This document shows positions 7,369-16,335 of a stretch of DNA of 33,032 nucleotides, piece after piece. Made by a program: the position numbers and the translations under genes. Location: positions 1 through 33,032 of the forward strand of contig CADAXQ010000021.1 of assembly GCA_902791935.1 (NCBI GenBank). Direction: 5' to 3'. The notes under the pieces were generated by a model. That model made no database searches and was not told where the DNA came from. It was given only the letters and a program-made list of their open reading frames with translations. The stretch's first letter is position 1. The number at the start of each line of letters is the position of its first letter. This stretch comes from an uncultured Erysipelotrichaceae bacterium (lineage in GTDB: Bacteria > Bacillota_I > Bacilli_A > RFN20 > CAG-826).

Positions 7369-8268
7369 ATGGAAATCCGGATTTTAATGCCAGGGGTAAA
7401 ACAGCCTTCTTTCTCCGATGGGGCCTTGCTTTTAGGGAACTTTGATGGGGTGCATCGGGGTCACCAAACCCTGGTTTTTGCTGCGCGAAACGTAGAGTCA
7501 CACGTTGGAGTGCTGCTTTTTCAAGGGAATCCAACCGACTTTTTCCCCAATCACAAATCTTCAAAAATCTTAACGACCTGGGAAGACAAGGTTCGTCTCT
7601 TTGCGTCACTCGGCGTCGAATACGCATACTTGTTGCCATTAGATGCTTCCTTGTTCCGAGAAAGCAAAGAAGAGTTCATGGAAAAAGTGCTTCGCCCTTT
7701 GAACCCAGGATATTTGGTGGTTGGCACTGACTATACGTTTGGACGCCATGCCGAAGGAAAGGTCGAAGACCTTAAGAAGGAATTCTCAGTTTTGGCGTTG
7801 CCACTTTTATCCGAAGAGGGAAAAAAGATCGCTACTAGAACCATCATTGAAGAAATCGAAGAAGGCAACATCAGCAAAGCCAATGAAGACCTAGGCCATG
7901 ACTACCAAATTAGAGGTCAAGTCATAGAAGGATTCCACAACGGCAGAAAAATTGGTTATCCAACCGCGAATCTTTGTTTGTCAGATCCCTATGTTTTGCC
8001 AAAGTCTGGCGTTTATGCGGGCTGGACAGAAGTGGATGGCGTCTCTTATCCTTCAATGATTAACGTCGGCTCCAATCCCACGGTCGGAAAGCTTCATCAT
8101 CCGATTATCGAAACGCATCTTATTGATTTCACAGGCGACTTATACGGCAAAATGGTTACCGTATCGTTCCATTCTTATTTAAGAGGCGAAAAGAAGTTCG
8201 CGGATTTATCGGCGTTAGAAAATCAATTAAATTCAGACCTAATTACCATAAAAAAGGTATTAAAATAA
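7369..8268 (+). CDS. ribF: Bifunctional riboflavin kinase/FAD synthetase
   Basis: RibF turns riboflavin into FMN and FMN into FAD. The N-terminal nucleotidyltransferase domain shows LLLGNFDGVHRGHQ (about residues 19-32) and a 'GTDYTFG' motif; the C-terminal kinase domain shows GRKIGYPTANL with the PTAN motif, then 'LPKSGVYAGW', 'MINVGSNPTVG' and 'IETHLIDFTGDLYG'. The chosen ATG (7369) begins one base after the truB stop and gives 299 residues, close to the usual 310; an upstream in-frame ATG at 7321 lies inside truB and is not supported. A GGGGG run 12 bases upstream may serve as a weak ribosome binding site. Confidence 0.94.
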   Translation: MEIRILMPGVKQPSFSDGALLLGNFDGVHRGHQTLVFAARNVESHVGVLLFQGNPTDFFPNHKSSKILTTWEDKVRLFASLGVEYAYLLPLDASLFRESKEEFMEKVLRPLNPGYLVVGTDYTFGRHAEGKVEDLKKEFSVLALPLLSEEGKKIATRTIIEEIEEGNISKANEDLGHDYQIRGQVIEGFHNGRKIGYPTANLCLSDPYVLPKSGVYAGWTEVDGVSYPSMINVGSNPTVGKLHHPIIETHLIDFTGDLYGKMVTVSFHSYLRGEKKFADLSALENQLNSDLITIKKVLK

Positions 8269-8318
8269 TTCGACAATAACAAGTTATATTTTTACCTAAA
8301 ATAAATACAAAAGGTAAA

Positions 8319-8345
8319 AAAAGAAGCGCTTTATGCGCTTCTTTT
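8319..8345. terminator. bidirectional terminator between ribF and typA
   Basis: A run of A, then GAAGCGC, a five-base loop, GCGCTTC and a run of T form an 11-bp stem (8319-8329 with 8335-8345) that works on both strands. An outer inverted repeat (8289-8297 with 8312-8320) partly overlaps it. It ends 10 bases from the typA stop codon. Confidence 0.88.
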
Positions 8346-8355
8346 CGTATTGCCT

Positions 8356-10206
8356 TTATTTTCCTTCGAGCAATGCTTGCTTTTCCGCTTTTTGATGTGC
8401 GTCGAATTTCTTCCGCTCCGCCGTGTCCAAGATCCGTTTCCGCATCCGGATGACATGAGGGGTGATTTCAACAAGTTCATCGGAGTTGATGTAGTCCAAG
8501 CAAGCCTCCAAAGACATCTTGCGTGGCGCCTTTAAGACGATCATGAGTTCACGGGTCGAAGAACGGACGTTTGTCATCGGCTTCTTTTCCGTGCAGTTAA
8601 CCGCTAAGTCAACGGGGTAACGATGTTCGCCGACGATCATGCCTTCGTAGCAAATATCACCAGGAACAATGAACATCGTGCCGTGTTCTTCGACTTTTTG
8701 TAAGGCGTATGATGTCGCTGGATTCTGCCCTTTATCTGTAGAAACCAAGACACCGATATTCCGTTCGCCGACATCGGCTTTTACCATCGGACGATATTCT
8801 TTGAACGAATGGTTGATGATGCCATAACCTTTGGTCATCGTTAAGAAGTTCGAGACAAAACCAATGAGGCCACGAGAAGGAATCACGTAATTCAAACGCG
8901 TGATGGTTCCGTTGTCGTTCATATCGATGAGTTGCGCGCTACGATTGCCAAGTGTCGTCATCATATCGCCGACAAATTCATTCGGAACATCAATCTGCAA
9001 GTCTTCGAATGGCTCGCATTTGACGCCATTGATTTCTTTGATGATGACTTGGGGTTTGGCGACTTCAAGTTCGAAACCTTCCCGACGCATGGTTTCAATT
9101 AACACGCCAAGGTGAAGTTCACCACGGCCCGAGACAATCCAGGATTCTTTGTTCGGAACGCGTTCGAATTTCAAAGAAACATCGCGTTGCGTTTCGAGAT
9201 ACAACCGTTCCTCAATCAAACGGGCGGTGACTTTCTTACCATCTTGTCCACGAAGAGGCGAAGAATTCGTGCCGAATTCCATTTGTAACGTTGGCTCATC
9301 GACACGGAGTGGCGGCAACGCTTCTAATTGCTTCGGATCACAAACTGTATCTGAGACGCCGATATCGGTTAAGCCAGCAATGCCACAGACATCACCTGCC
9401 GTGACTTCTTGGACTTCGTTTTTCTGCATGCCATAGAACGTATAGAGTTTCATGACTTTGAAGTTTGTCTTCGAGCCGTCTTTACGTAAATCAGTTAACG
9501 TATCTCCGACATGGACCACGCCACGACGGACGGTGCCAATCCCAATTCTTCCGACGAAATCGTTATAGTCCAAGAGGGCGCTTTGCCATTGGAATGGTCC
9601 ATTGGGATCGCATTTCGGGGCAGGGATATATTTCAAAATCAAGTCAAATAAGCAATCCATGCCAGGTTTTTGGGTAGCCGGATCAGGATCCATCGAGGAG
9701 GTGCCATTTAATGCCGAGACATAGCAGACAGGGAAGTCCAATAAATCATCAGGGGCACCAAGTTCAATAAAGAGGTCTAAGACTTCATCGACCGCTTTTT
9801 GCGGATTGGCATTTGGGCGGTCGACTTTATTAATGACAACGATGGGACGAATATGGTTTTCCAAAGCGTTCTTTAAAACAAAACGGGTTTGCGGCATGGT
9901 GCCTTCATAGGCATCCACCAAAAGCAAGCACCCATCGACCATGTGCATAATCCGTTCGACTTCGCCGCCGAAGTCCGCGTGCCCAGGGGTATCGACGATG
10001 TTGATTTTCGTATCTTTATATTTAATGGAGGTCGTCTTGGCCAAAATCGTGATGCCACGTTCGTGTTCGATCGGGTTGGAATCCAACATACGATCTTGAA
10101 TGGCTTCATTTGCCCGGAAGGTATGAGACGCCGTCAATAACGAGTTCACCAAGGTCGTTTTGCCATGGTCAACGTGCGCAATAATCGCAATATTCCGAAT
10201 GTCCAT
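8356..10206 (-). CDS. typA: GTP-binding protein TypA/BipA
   Basis: TypA is a ribosome-associated GTPase of the EF-G class linked to 50S assembly and stress or cold growth. The G domain shows [11 protein letters not shown] (10-20), the switch I segment ERGITILAK (about 49-57), [14 protein letters not shown] (about 72-85) and NKVDR (about 128). The C-terminal half holds the EF-G-like domain III/V and the TypA-specific end '[15 protein letters not shown]'. At 616 residues it has full family length. GGGAGG ends 10 bases before the ATG. It is transcribed toward ribF and shares their terminator, and its promoter is back to back with that of rpsO. Confidence 0.96.
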   Translation of the reverse strand: MDIRNIAIIAHVDHGKTTLVNSLLTASHTFRANEAIQDRMLDSNPIEHERGITILAKTTSIKYKDTKINIVDTPGHADFGGEVERIMHMVDGCLLLVDAYEGTMPQTRFVLKNALENHIRPIVVINKVDRPNANPQKAVDEVLDLFIELGAPDDLLDFPVCYVSALNGTSSMDPDPATQKPGMDCLFDLILKYIPAPKCDPNGPFQWQSALLDYNDFVGRIGIGTVRRGVVHVGDTLTDLRKDGSKTNFKVMKLYTFYGMQKNEVQEVTAGDVCGIAGLTDIGVSDTVCDPKQLEALPPLRVDEPTLQMEFGTNSSPLRGQDGKKVTARLIEERLYLETQRDVSLKFERVPNKESWIVSGRGELHLGVLIETMRREGFELEVAKPQVIIKEINGVKCEPFEDLQIDVPNEFVGDMMTTLGNRSAQLIDMNDNGTITRLNYVIPSRGLIGFVSNFLTMTKGYGIINHSFKEYRPMVKADVGERNIGVLVSTDKGQNPATSYALQKVEEHGTMFIVPGDICYEGMIVGEHRYPVDLAVNCTEKKPMTNVRSSTRELMIVLKAPRKMSLEACLDYINSDELVEITPHVIRMRKRILDTAERKKFDAHQKAEKQALLEGK

Positions 10207-10237
10207 AATCTTCTAACCTCCCAAAAATGCCTTGACA

Positions 10238-10266
10238 ATTTTAGACGTTAGCGCGTGTGCGCGCAA
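10238..10266 (-). promoter_or_regulatory. typA promoter
   Basis: On the minus strand TTGCGC (10266-10261), a 17-base spacer and TAAAAT (10243-10238) form a clear housekeeping promoter. Transcription would start near 10231, 25 bases before the ATG. Confidence 0.65.
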
Positions 10267-10285
10267 GGAAAAGTGCAAGTTCTCG

Positions 10286-10314
10286 TTGCTTTTCTTCGAT
10301 TTCTTCGCTATAGT
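10286..10314 (+). promoter_or_regulatory. rpsO promoter
   Basis: TTGCTT (10286-10291), a 17-base spacer and TATAGT (10309-10314) predict a start near 10321. This leaves a leader of about 80 bases before rpsO, long enough for S15 autoregulation, although no specific S15-binding structure could be assigned. Confidence 0.65.
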
Positions 10315-10400
10315 TTTTCCTGCAGCGTGCCTTTGTATCGCCACTCTTTGTTGACGTTACTTAGACAACGCCAAGTCACGTTCGAAAGGAGAAAGAGCTC

Positions 10401-10667
10401 ATGTTAACTAAAGAAGAAAAGAACGTCATCATCCAAAAGTACGGCAAAAATGCCAAGGACACCGGAAGCACCCAAGTCCAAGTTGCCATCTACACGAAAC
10501 GCATTCAAGAATTGACCGCGCACCTCAAGAAAAACAAAGGGGATGCCACCGCGAAACGTTCGTTAACCGAACTCGTCGGCAAACGCCATTCGCTTCTTGC
10601 TTATCTCGAAGCCAATGATCACGATGCCTACGTCGCGCTTATTCAATCGCTTGAACTTCGTAAATAA
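10401..10667 (+). CDS. rpsO: Small ribosomal subunit protein uS15
   Basis: S15 is a primary 16S rRNA binding protein. The 88-residue product has the family length and the conserved segments DTGSTQVQVAIYTKRI (about 20-35), LTAHLKKNKGD (about 38-48) and 'LVGKRHSLLAYLE' near residues 57-69. AAAGGAG (10385-10391) precedes the ATG. It is followed by its own terminator and then pnp, the conserved rpsO-pnp order. Confidence 0.97.
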   Translation: MLTKEEKNVIIQKYGKNAKDTGSTQVQVAIYTKRIQELTAHLKKNKGDATAKRSLTELVGKRHSLLAYLEANDHDAYVALIQSLELRK

Positions 10668-10682
10668 GCAATTCTACGAAAC

Positions 10683-10705
10683 AAAAAGCCCTTCGGGGCT
10701 TTTTT
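10683..10705 (+). terminator. terminator after rpsO
   Basis: AGCCC (10687-10691), a TTCG loop and GGGCT (10696-10700) form the core stem, extended by an A-run against a T-run, with T at 10701-10705. It separates rpsO from pnp, though readthrough is possible since no strong pnp promoter is visible. Confidence 0.85.
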
Positions 10706-10797
10706 CTTTGCCTGAGACAGCCATGCATCGTTAGTTTTCATAGCCCACCCGTTTTAGGTGTGGTAAGATACCAAAGTAATACATAAAGGAAAAAAGA

Positions 10798-13047
10798 ATG
10801 AGCAAACAAGTATTCCAACTCGAATTTGAAGGCCGTCACCTTCAAGTCGAAACGGGCGAAATTGCCAAACAAGCTGATGGCGCCGTTTTCGTCCGCTTCG
10901 GAGACACTGTGGTACTCTCTACCGCGTGCTGCTCCGATCAACCGAAGCCAGGAGATTTCTTCCCACTTACGGTCGACTACATCGAAAAGCAATATGCTTC
11001 GGGAAAAATCCCGCAAAGCTTCTTACGTCGTGAAGGTTCTCCCGACGAACATCAAACGTTAAGCGCGCGTCTCATTGACCGCCCGATTCGTCCTTTGTTC
11101 GCGGAAGGATTCCGTAATGAAGTTCAAATCGTGAACACCGTCATGTCTTGTGACCCTGAATGCCCACAAGAAGTGACCGCCATGCTTGGCTCCTCGTTAG
11201 CCCTTTGCATCTCAGACATTCCGTTTGACGGCCCAATCGCCGGTGTCGTTGTTGGCCGTATCGATGGTCAATTCGTTATTGATCCGACCGTGGAACAACG
11301 GGCGAAATCCGACATTAACTTAACGGTTGCTGGTACGAAAGACGCCATTATGATGGTTGAAGCCGGCGCTGCCGAAGTTCCAGAAGAACAAATGCTCGAT
11401 GCCATCATGTATGGACATGAAGCCATCAAGAAACTCTGCGCGTTCGAAGAAGAAATCATCAAAGCCGTTGGCAAACCGAAACGCCACATCGATCTTTATG
11501 CACCGGACCCAGATATCGTCAAAGACATCTACGACCGCATTAACGATCGTATGGTCGATGCCATCGATCACACGATGGACAAACTCGAACGCCAAGACAA
11601 AATCGATGCGCTTAAGAACGAAATTATTGAAGACTATGACGCGCGCGAATATAAGAACGAAGCGGAACATAGCAAGACCATGATGATGGTCGGCGACATC
11701 TTAGAAGGCATGGTTGCCAAAGAAGTTCGCCGCTTAATCATTGAAGACAAAGTTCGTCCTGATGGACGTAAAGTCGATGAAATCCGTCCTTTGGACGCTC
11801 AAGTCGACCTCTTGCCACGTGCCCATGGCTCTGCCATGTTCACCCGTGGCCAAACCCAAGTCATCTCGACTACGACCTTAGGGCCTCTTACGGATGCGCA
11901 GATCATCGACTCCTTAACCGGAGATGCTGATAAGACATTTATGCATCAATATAACTTCCCGCCGTATTCTGTCGGTGAAATCGGAAGAATCGGCCGTCCA
12001 GGACGTCGGGAAATCGGACATGGCGCTTTAGGCGAAAGAGCCTTAAGCTACGTTATTCCTTCGATTGATGAATTCCCTTACACGATTCGTTGTGTGGCGG
12101 ATGTCGTCGAGTCCAATGGCTCGTCCTCTCAAGCGTCTATCTGCGCCTCTTGTATGTCGTTGATGGCTGCTGGTGTTCCGATTAAGAACATGGTTTCTGG
12201 TATCGCGATGGGCTTAATCACCGATGATCCAAGCCGTTCGCCCGATAAAGAAACGAACCATTACACCATTTTGACCGATATCCAAGGCATGGAGGATCAC
12301 TTCGGCGATATGGACTTCAAGTGCGCTGGCACGAAGAACGGTATTACCGCCCTTCAAATGGATATCAAGATCCATGGCGTTACCCGTGAAGTCTTAAGCG
12401 AAGCGCTTGAACAAGCGAAGAAAGCGCGTGCAGAAATCCGTGAAGTCATGGCCAAAGCCATCCCAGAACCGCGCAAAGAAGTCAGCAAGTGGGCTCCGAA
12501 GATGGTTACGTTCAATATTGATCCAGACAAGATTCGTGATGTCATCGGCACGGGTGGCAAAGTCATTAACGACATCATTGCCAAGTGCGGGCAAGTGAAG
12601 ATTGATGTTGAAGAAACCGGAAAAATCACGATTTATCACACCGATAAAGAGATGATTGAGAAGGCCAAGCAGATGATTGATGATATCGTTCGCGAAGCCA
12701 AAGTCGGCGAAATCTACGAAGGAAAGGTCACCCGCGTTGAAAATTACGGCGCGTTTGTGAATCTCTTCGGGGATACAGATGGCCTTTGCCACGTGTCCCG
12801 TCTCGATTGGAAGTATATCGATGACGCGACCCACGTCGTCAAAGTTGGAGACACCTTAAAAGTGGTGGTCATCGGCCTTGAAGATGGCAAGATTAAGCTC
12901 TCTCACCGCGAATTCGTGGAGAAACCTGCCGATTATGTGGAACGTCCAGAACGCAGCGAAAGCGATCACTCTCCGCGCAACCGTAACAACAATGGACGCG
13001 ATTTCCATCGTTCTAACGGAAACCGTAACAACGGCAATCGCCATTAA
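10798..13047 (+). CDS. pnp: Polyribonucleotide nucleotidyltransferase (PNPase)
   Basis: PNPase degrades RNA from the 3' end by phosphorolysis. The 749-residue protein shows RNase PH domain 1 (about 1-145), a helical linker, RNase PH domain 2 (about 310-540, with '[16 protein letters not shown]' and '[15 protein letters not shown]'), a KH domain with GTGGK (about 583-587) and an S1 domain (about 640-705, '[16 protein letters not shown]'). The last 40 residues are an Asn/Arg/His-rich tail. AAAGGA lies upstream of the ATG. Its own promoter is weak (an extended -10 TGGTAAGAT at 10761-10769 without a clear -35), so some expression may come from rpsO readthrough. Confidence 0.97.
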   Translation: MSKQVFQLEFEGRHLQVETGEIAKQADGAVFVRFGDTVVLSTACCSDQPKPGDFFPLTVDYIEKQYASGKIPQSFLRREGSPDEHQTLSARLIDRPIRPLFAEGFRNEVQIVNTVMSCDPECPQEVTAMLGSSLALCISDIPFDGPIAGVVVGRIDGQFVIDPTVEQRAKSDINLTVAGTKDAIMMVEAGAAEVPEEQMLDAIMYGHEAIKKLCAFEEEIIKAVGKPKRHIDLYAPDPDIVKDIYDRINDRMVDAIDHTMDKLERQDKIDALKNEIIEDYDAREYKNEAEHSKTMMMVGDILEGMVAKEVRRLIIEDKVRPDGRKVDEIRPLDAQVDLLPRAHGSAMFTRGQTQVISTTTLGPLTDAQIIDSLTGDADKTFMHQYNFPPYSVGEIGRIGRPGRREIGHGALGERALSYVIPSIDEFPYTIRCVADVVESNGSSSQASICASCMSLMAAGVPIKNMVSGIAMGLITDDPSRSPDKETNHYTILTDIQGMEDHFGDMDFKCAGTKNGITALQMDIKIHGVTREVLSEALEQAKKARAEIREVMAKAIPEPRKEVSKWAPKMVTFNIDPDKIRDVIGTGGKVINDIIAKCGQVKIDVEETGKITIYHTDKEMIEKAKQMIDDIVREAKVGEIYEGKVTRVENYGAFVNLFGDTDGLCHVSRLDWKYIDDATHVVKVGDTLKVVVIGLEDGKIKLSHREFVEKPADYVERPERSESDHSPRNRNNNGRDFHRSNGNRNNGNRH

Positions 13048-13065
13048 TCGATTCTGAACGAAAGA

Positions 13066-13093
13066 CTCGTTACCAAGCGTAGCGAGCCTTTTT
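13066..13093 (+). terminator. terminator after pnp
   Basis: Bases 13066-13073 pair with 13079-13086 (eight pairs, one wobble) around a five-base loop, followed by CC and five T (13089-13093). Confidence 0.75.
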
Positions 13094-13328
13094 CTATATC
13101 TTGTAATTCACATCAAAGAACGCAAGAACGATGCATGGAAGCAAAGAGAAAGAAACAAGGGTAAAAAAAGAACTGTTTAAAATGAAAAAAATAAGCAGTG
13201 AAAAAATATTGTTTGTGAAAGAATATATTGACTAAAAATTAAATAAGAAACGTTCTAAGAATATTTGAGTGGAAACAGTTGGCAGCGAAAAGGAAGAAGT
13301 AGCAAAAAAGAAAAACAGGGTAGGGCAA

Positions 13329-13366
13329 GAATCATTTCGATCTCAAGTCCGTCATAAAAATGATTC
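13329..13366. repeat. 9-bp inverted repeat in the AT-rich island
   Basis: GAATCATTT (13329-13337) and AAATGATTC (13358-13366) are perfect complements separated by 20 bases. No T-run follows on either strand, so a terminator is unlikely. Confidence 0.55.
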
Positions 13367-13610
13367 GGTGATAGTAGAGGCAGCGCAAACAAAAATTCAT
13401 TAAATAAAATATGGTCAATGTAAAAATGCAATGGCAAATTGTAAATATCGAGAAATGAGAAAACAAAGAAAAACATAAAAAGATCGATAAAAAATTAAGC
13501 GAAAATGAATGATAGAAAATAAGGCAATATATAGCACTGAAAAACAAGAGAAGTGGAAGCGGGTTATCAAAGTACTAAAAATGCTTAAATTATTATTTAT
13601 AGTTAAATTT

Positions 13611-13720
13611 GATTAATCATGAATATTAATCATTTTTAATTCGATAAATATTAAAATATAACAATTTTGATATAAGACTAATAAAATACTAATAAATAAC
13701 TAGTTATAAATTTTGATATA
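13611..13720. repeat. short direct and dyad repeats in the AT-rich island
   Basis: ATTAATCAT occurs twice (13612-13620 and 13625-13633) and forms a GATTAAT/ATTAATC dyad (13611-13617 with 13625-13631). AATTTTGATATA occurs at 13663-13674 and again at 13709-13720. In such AT-rich sequence some repeats are expected by chance, but the 12-base copy is notable. Confidence 0.45.
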
Positions 13721-13906
13721 CCGCTGTTTTCCTCGATAGTTTTTCTGCTGATATTTTGGACTTCCGCAAACGAATGGTTGTTGCCATCAAAAAATATTTT
13801 GAACATTTGATAAAAATAAAATTGGTGTCGATTTTATTTTGAAAATTGCTTTAAAAAATTACTGTCAGTTAAAATCAGTTTATTTTCTTGATTTTGCATC
13901 CTGCGT

Positions 13907-13912
13907 TATAAT
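13907..13912 (+). promoter_or_regulatory. -10 box upstream of the YfcE-type gene
   Basis: A perfect TATAAT (13907-13912) lies 25 bases before the ATG at 13938. The -35 region at 17-base spacing is TTTCTT, a poor match. The start would be near 13919, just before GAAAGGAG. Confidence 0.5.
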
Positions 13913-13937
13913 CGCTTTGCTTTGAAAGGAGCGCTTT

Positions 13938-14477
13938 ATGAAAATCCTTATTGCTTCTGATATTCATGGACGTATTACTCGGATGAGACGTTTGGCGGAA
14001 GTTTTAGATTCGTACGAACCTGATAAAATTATTCTTTGCGGTGACTATGCTTACAATGGGCCAAGAAACGGTGTCCCCGATGATTATGATCCAATGGGCG
14101 TTATTCAAATTTTGAATCGTTATGCTGACCGTATCATTGGAGTTAAGGGCAACTGTGATTCTCGTGTGGACGAGATGCTTCTCCATTTTTCTTTGAAGGA
14201 CTACCAGCGGATTTCGCTTAACGGTATTTTCATGGAGCTTTATCATGGGGATGACTTCTCTTTGCCAATGGTCGAACATATCCCTGGCGATCTTCTTATT
14301 TCTGGTCACACGCATGTCCCCGTATTGTGTGAAGAAAACGGCTGCGTTTTGATCAATCCCGGTTCTGTCTCTTTTCCCAAAGGCGGAAGCGAACCCTCCT
14401 ATGTTATTATGGAGGACCGGCACATTGAACGACGTCGCCTTGCTGATGAAGCTGTTTTAGACCAGTTGGATTTCTAA
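13938..14477 (+). CDS. YfcE/MJ0936-family metallophosphodiesterase
   Basis: Small calcineurin-like phosphodiesterase of 179 residues. All metal-binding motifs are present: DIHG (8-11), GD (35-36), GNCD (about 75-78), GHTH (about 127-130) and NPGS (about 146-149). Family members hydrolyse phosphodiesters such as model bis-p-nitrophenyl phosphate in a Mn-dependent way; the natural substrate is not known from sequence. GAAAGGAG (13923-13930) is a strong ribosome binding site. It follows the AT-rich island and is probably transcribed alone, with a possible terminator downstream. Confidence 0.88.
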   Translation: MKILIASDIHGRITRMRRLAEVLDSYEPDKIILCGDYAYNGPRNGVPDDYDPMGVIQILNRYADRIIGVKGNCDSRVDEMLLHFSLKDYQRISLNGIFMELYHGDDFSLPMVEHIPGDLLISGHTHVPVLCEENGCVLINPGSVSFPKGGSEPSYVIMEDRHIERRRLADEAVLDQLDF

Positions 14478-14507
14478 CTTTTTCAAAATCCGTCGCGACT
14501 ATCTTTA

Positions 14508-14533
14508 TTTTTCGCAGCGAAAAAGTATTTTTT
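14508..14533 (+). terminator. possible terminator after the phosphodiesterase gene
   Basis: TTTTTCG (14508-14514), a three-base loop and CGAAAAA (14518-14524) form a stem followed by GTATTTTTTCGTTTT. The stem is AT-rich, so efficiency is uncertain. Confidence 0.5.
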
Positions 14534-14535
14534 CG

Positions 14536-14564
14536 TTTTCTTATGCGTGTCTAATATTTATAAT
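14536..14564 (+). promoter_or_regulatory. promoter of the RNase J-like gene
   Basis: A perfect TATAAT (14559-14564) with TTTTCT (14536-14541) at 17-base spacing. The start would be near 14571, giving a leader of about 60 bases that holds two palindromes (GATACGTATC at 14582-14591 and the TTATGCATGCGTAA region). Confidence 0.5.
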
Positions 14565-14633
14565 ATTACAGGTAGGTTAAATGATACGTATCTTTATGCA
14601 TGCGTAAGCAAAACCAAGTAATAGGAGTGATTC

Positions 14634-16307
14634 ATGAGCGATAAAGTCAAAATTTTCGCCTTGGGCGGTCTCGATGAAGACGGCAAAAGCTGTCTCGTCG
14701 TAGAAGTGAACGATGAGATTTATGTGGTTTCTTGTGGGATTAACTATCCCGATCGCACCATGCCTGGTGTCGATTATTTGATTCCTGACTTCACTTATTT
14801 GAAAGAAAACAAAGACCGCGTCAAGGCTTATCTTTTGCCTCACGGTCACGATGACGAAATGGGCGGCTTGGTCTATATCTATAACGAAGTGCCAGCGCCT
14901 GTTTATGCTTCTCGTGCCACACTCATGATGTTAGAGACATTTGCCCGCCACGTCGGCGCAAACGTGAAATTCGATGAACATGTGGTGGAGGCTTCCTCTT
15001 CGTTCTATATTGGCGCAAGACGGTTTTATTTCTTCCAAACCTCGCATAACATCGCACAATCTAGTGGTATTGCCATCTCTACTTCGTTAGGGAACGTCGT
15101 AATCACGAGCGATTTCGTGATTGAAAATAATGCGACTTCTGCCTACAAGACCGATTTGAATATGATTGCGAAAGTGGCAGAAAATCCGACGTTGGTCTTA
15201 CTTCCCGAATCGCTTTATGCTTCTCGCCCTGGCTATACGGCCCCGAAATATAAGCTCACTCCGCTCATTGAGCAGGAAGTGAAAGACGCCCCAGGACGGG
15301 TATTTGTCGCCCTTTATGGTTCTAACTTTTATAACGTTGACGAGCTTGTGTCTTTGGCTATCGCTTCTCATAAACGCATTGTTCCTTACGATGAAGATAC
15401 GGCGGATATGTTAAAAGCCATGCAGGCTTCCGAACAAATCGCCATTCCCAGAGATAATTTTGCCCCGTTTGACGACATTAACCGTTACCGGGCCCAAGAA
15501 TTGATTGTCTTGATGCTTGGCTTTGGAACGCGTTTGTTCCGCAAAATCGCTCTATTGGCGGCTGGTCAATCTGAACGGATCCGTCCGATTTTCTTAGACG
15601 CTAACGACACTTTCATTATCGCTTGCCCAGCGAACGACAACACAGAAATCGAAGCGACAGATGCTTTAGACGAACTCTATCGTTCCGGTTGCCACGTCCA
15701 TTCGTTAGGCAAAAAAGAGTTCTATCGTATGCATGCCTCTGAAGAAGACTTGAAGATGATGATTTCTTTGCTTCATCCGAAGTATTACATCCCAGTGAAA
15801 GGCTACTTCAAGGATATGTTGGCCAGTGCTGAAAATAGCTTATCCATGGGTGGTTATTTGAATCACAATTCCGTTTTCTTGATGGAAAACGGCACTGTCG
15901 TTCACTTTGATGAACACGGAGCAAAACTGGTGCCGAATGAAGTGCCTCATGGTGACATTATGATTGATGGCATCGGCGTTGGTGACGTTGGATCTGCCGT
16001 TTTAAGCGAACGGGAAAAATTAAAGCAAGGCGTTGTCGTGATGGCAGTCACCATTGATCCAAAGACACGCAAAATCGTCGCTGGACCGGACATTCAGTTC
16101 CGAGGGTTAGTGATGATGGGCGACAGCGATGCATTAATGCGCGATGTTACCAAAGCGTTCAATGAAACGTTAAAAGAGGGCTTAGACGATCCAAAAATGT
16201 CGTTAGAAGAAGTGCAGTCCTCTCTTTATGACCATTGTTCGCGGCTCATCCGCCGTCAAAGCGGAAAAGAACCCATGGTTTTGCCAATCATTGTGCAACG
16301 TCCGTAA
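14634..16307 (+). CDS. Ribonuclease J family protein with altered active-site residues
   Basis: RNase J enzymes are metallo-beta-lactamase/beta-CASP nucleases with 5'-exo and endonuclease activity. Length (557), order and spacing fit the family. Metal-ligand positions are H70, H72, D74, H138 and D160, but the canonical HxHxDH is HGHDDE (E75 for His) and the late 'PVHG' is PVKG (K389 for His). The beta-CASP signatures 'SDSTN', 'GRSM' and 'TGSQGEP' are also absent, while 'HASEEDLK' and a C-terminal domain remain. B. subtilis RNase J2 is likewise a weakly active partner of J1, so this may be a structural subunit or a pseudo-enzyme. AGGAGTG precedes the ATG. ftsK follows after 28 bases. Confidence 0.85.
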   Translation: MSDKVKIFALGGLDEDGKSCLVVEVNDEIYVVSCGINYPDRTMPGVDYLIPDFTYLKENKDRVKAYLLPHGHDDEMGGLVYIYNEVPAPVYASRATLMMLETFARHVGANVKFDEHVVEASSSFYIGARRFYFFQTSHNIAQSSGIAISTSLGNVVITSDFVIENNATSAYKTDLNMIAKVAENPTLVLLPESLYASRPGYTAPKYKLTPLIEQEVKDAPGRVFVALYGSNFYNVDELVSLAIASHKRIVPYDEDTADMLKAMQASEQIAIPRDNFAPFDDINRYRAQELIVLMLGFGTRLFRKIALLAAGQSERIRPIFLDANDTFIIACPANDNTEIEATDALDELYRSGCHVHSLGKKEFYRMHASEEDLKMMISLLHPKYYIPVKGYFKDMLASAENSLSMGGYLNHNSVFLMENGTVVHFDEHGAKLVPNEVPHGDIMIDGIGVGDVGSAVLSEREKLKQGVVVMAVTIDPKTRKIVAGPDIQFRGLVMMGDSDALMRDVTKAFNETLKEGLDDPKMSLEEVQSSLYDHCSRLIRRQSGKEPMVLPIIVQRP

Positions 16308-16335
16308 AAGAAGAATTTCATAGAGGCTTTTGAAG

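Larger units (their letters stand above)
13094..13937. other. AT-rich intergenic island without a credible gene
   Basis: About 840 bases separate the pnp terminator from the next gene. The first half (about 13130-13560) is strongly purine-rich on the plus strand; the second half is very AT-rich, with 33 G+C in the 180 bases 13561-13740 (18%) by count. Minus-strand open frames here encode only Phe/Leu-rich strings caused by composition, without ribosome binding sites. Inverted and direct repeats are present (listed separately). It could be a decayed gene, foreign DNA, a structured RNA or a regulatory region; nothing decides between them. Confidence 0.6.

Noticed and set aside
10740-10797. Separate strong promoter for pnp
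   Set aside because: Only an extended -10 (TGGTAAGAT) without a matching -35 is visible; evidence too weak to list as its own feature.
13255-13547. Minus-strand hydrophobic ORFs in the AT-rich island
   Set aside because: They are Phe/Leu-rich only because the opposite strand is purine-rich; they overlap each other in different frames and lack ribosome binding sites and family features.
13561-13740. Possible replication origin in the AT-rich island
   Set aside because: No clusters of DnaA boxes and no dnaA or dnaN nearby; AT-richness alone does not support it.
16330-16335. TTG start of ftsK at 16330
   Set aside because: Spacing to AGAGG would be only three bases; the ATG at 16336 has nine.
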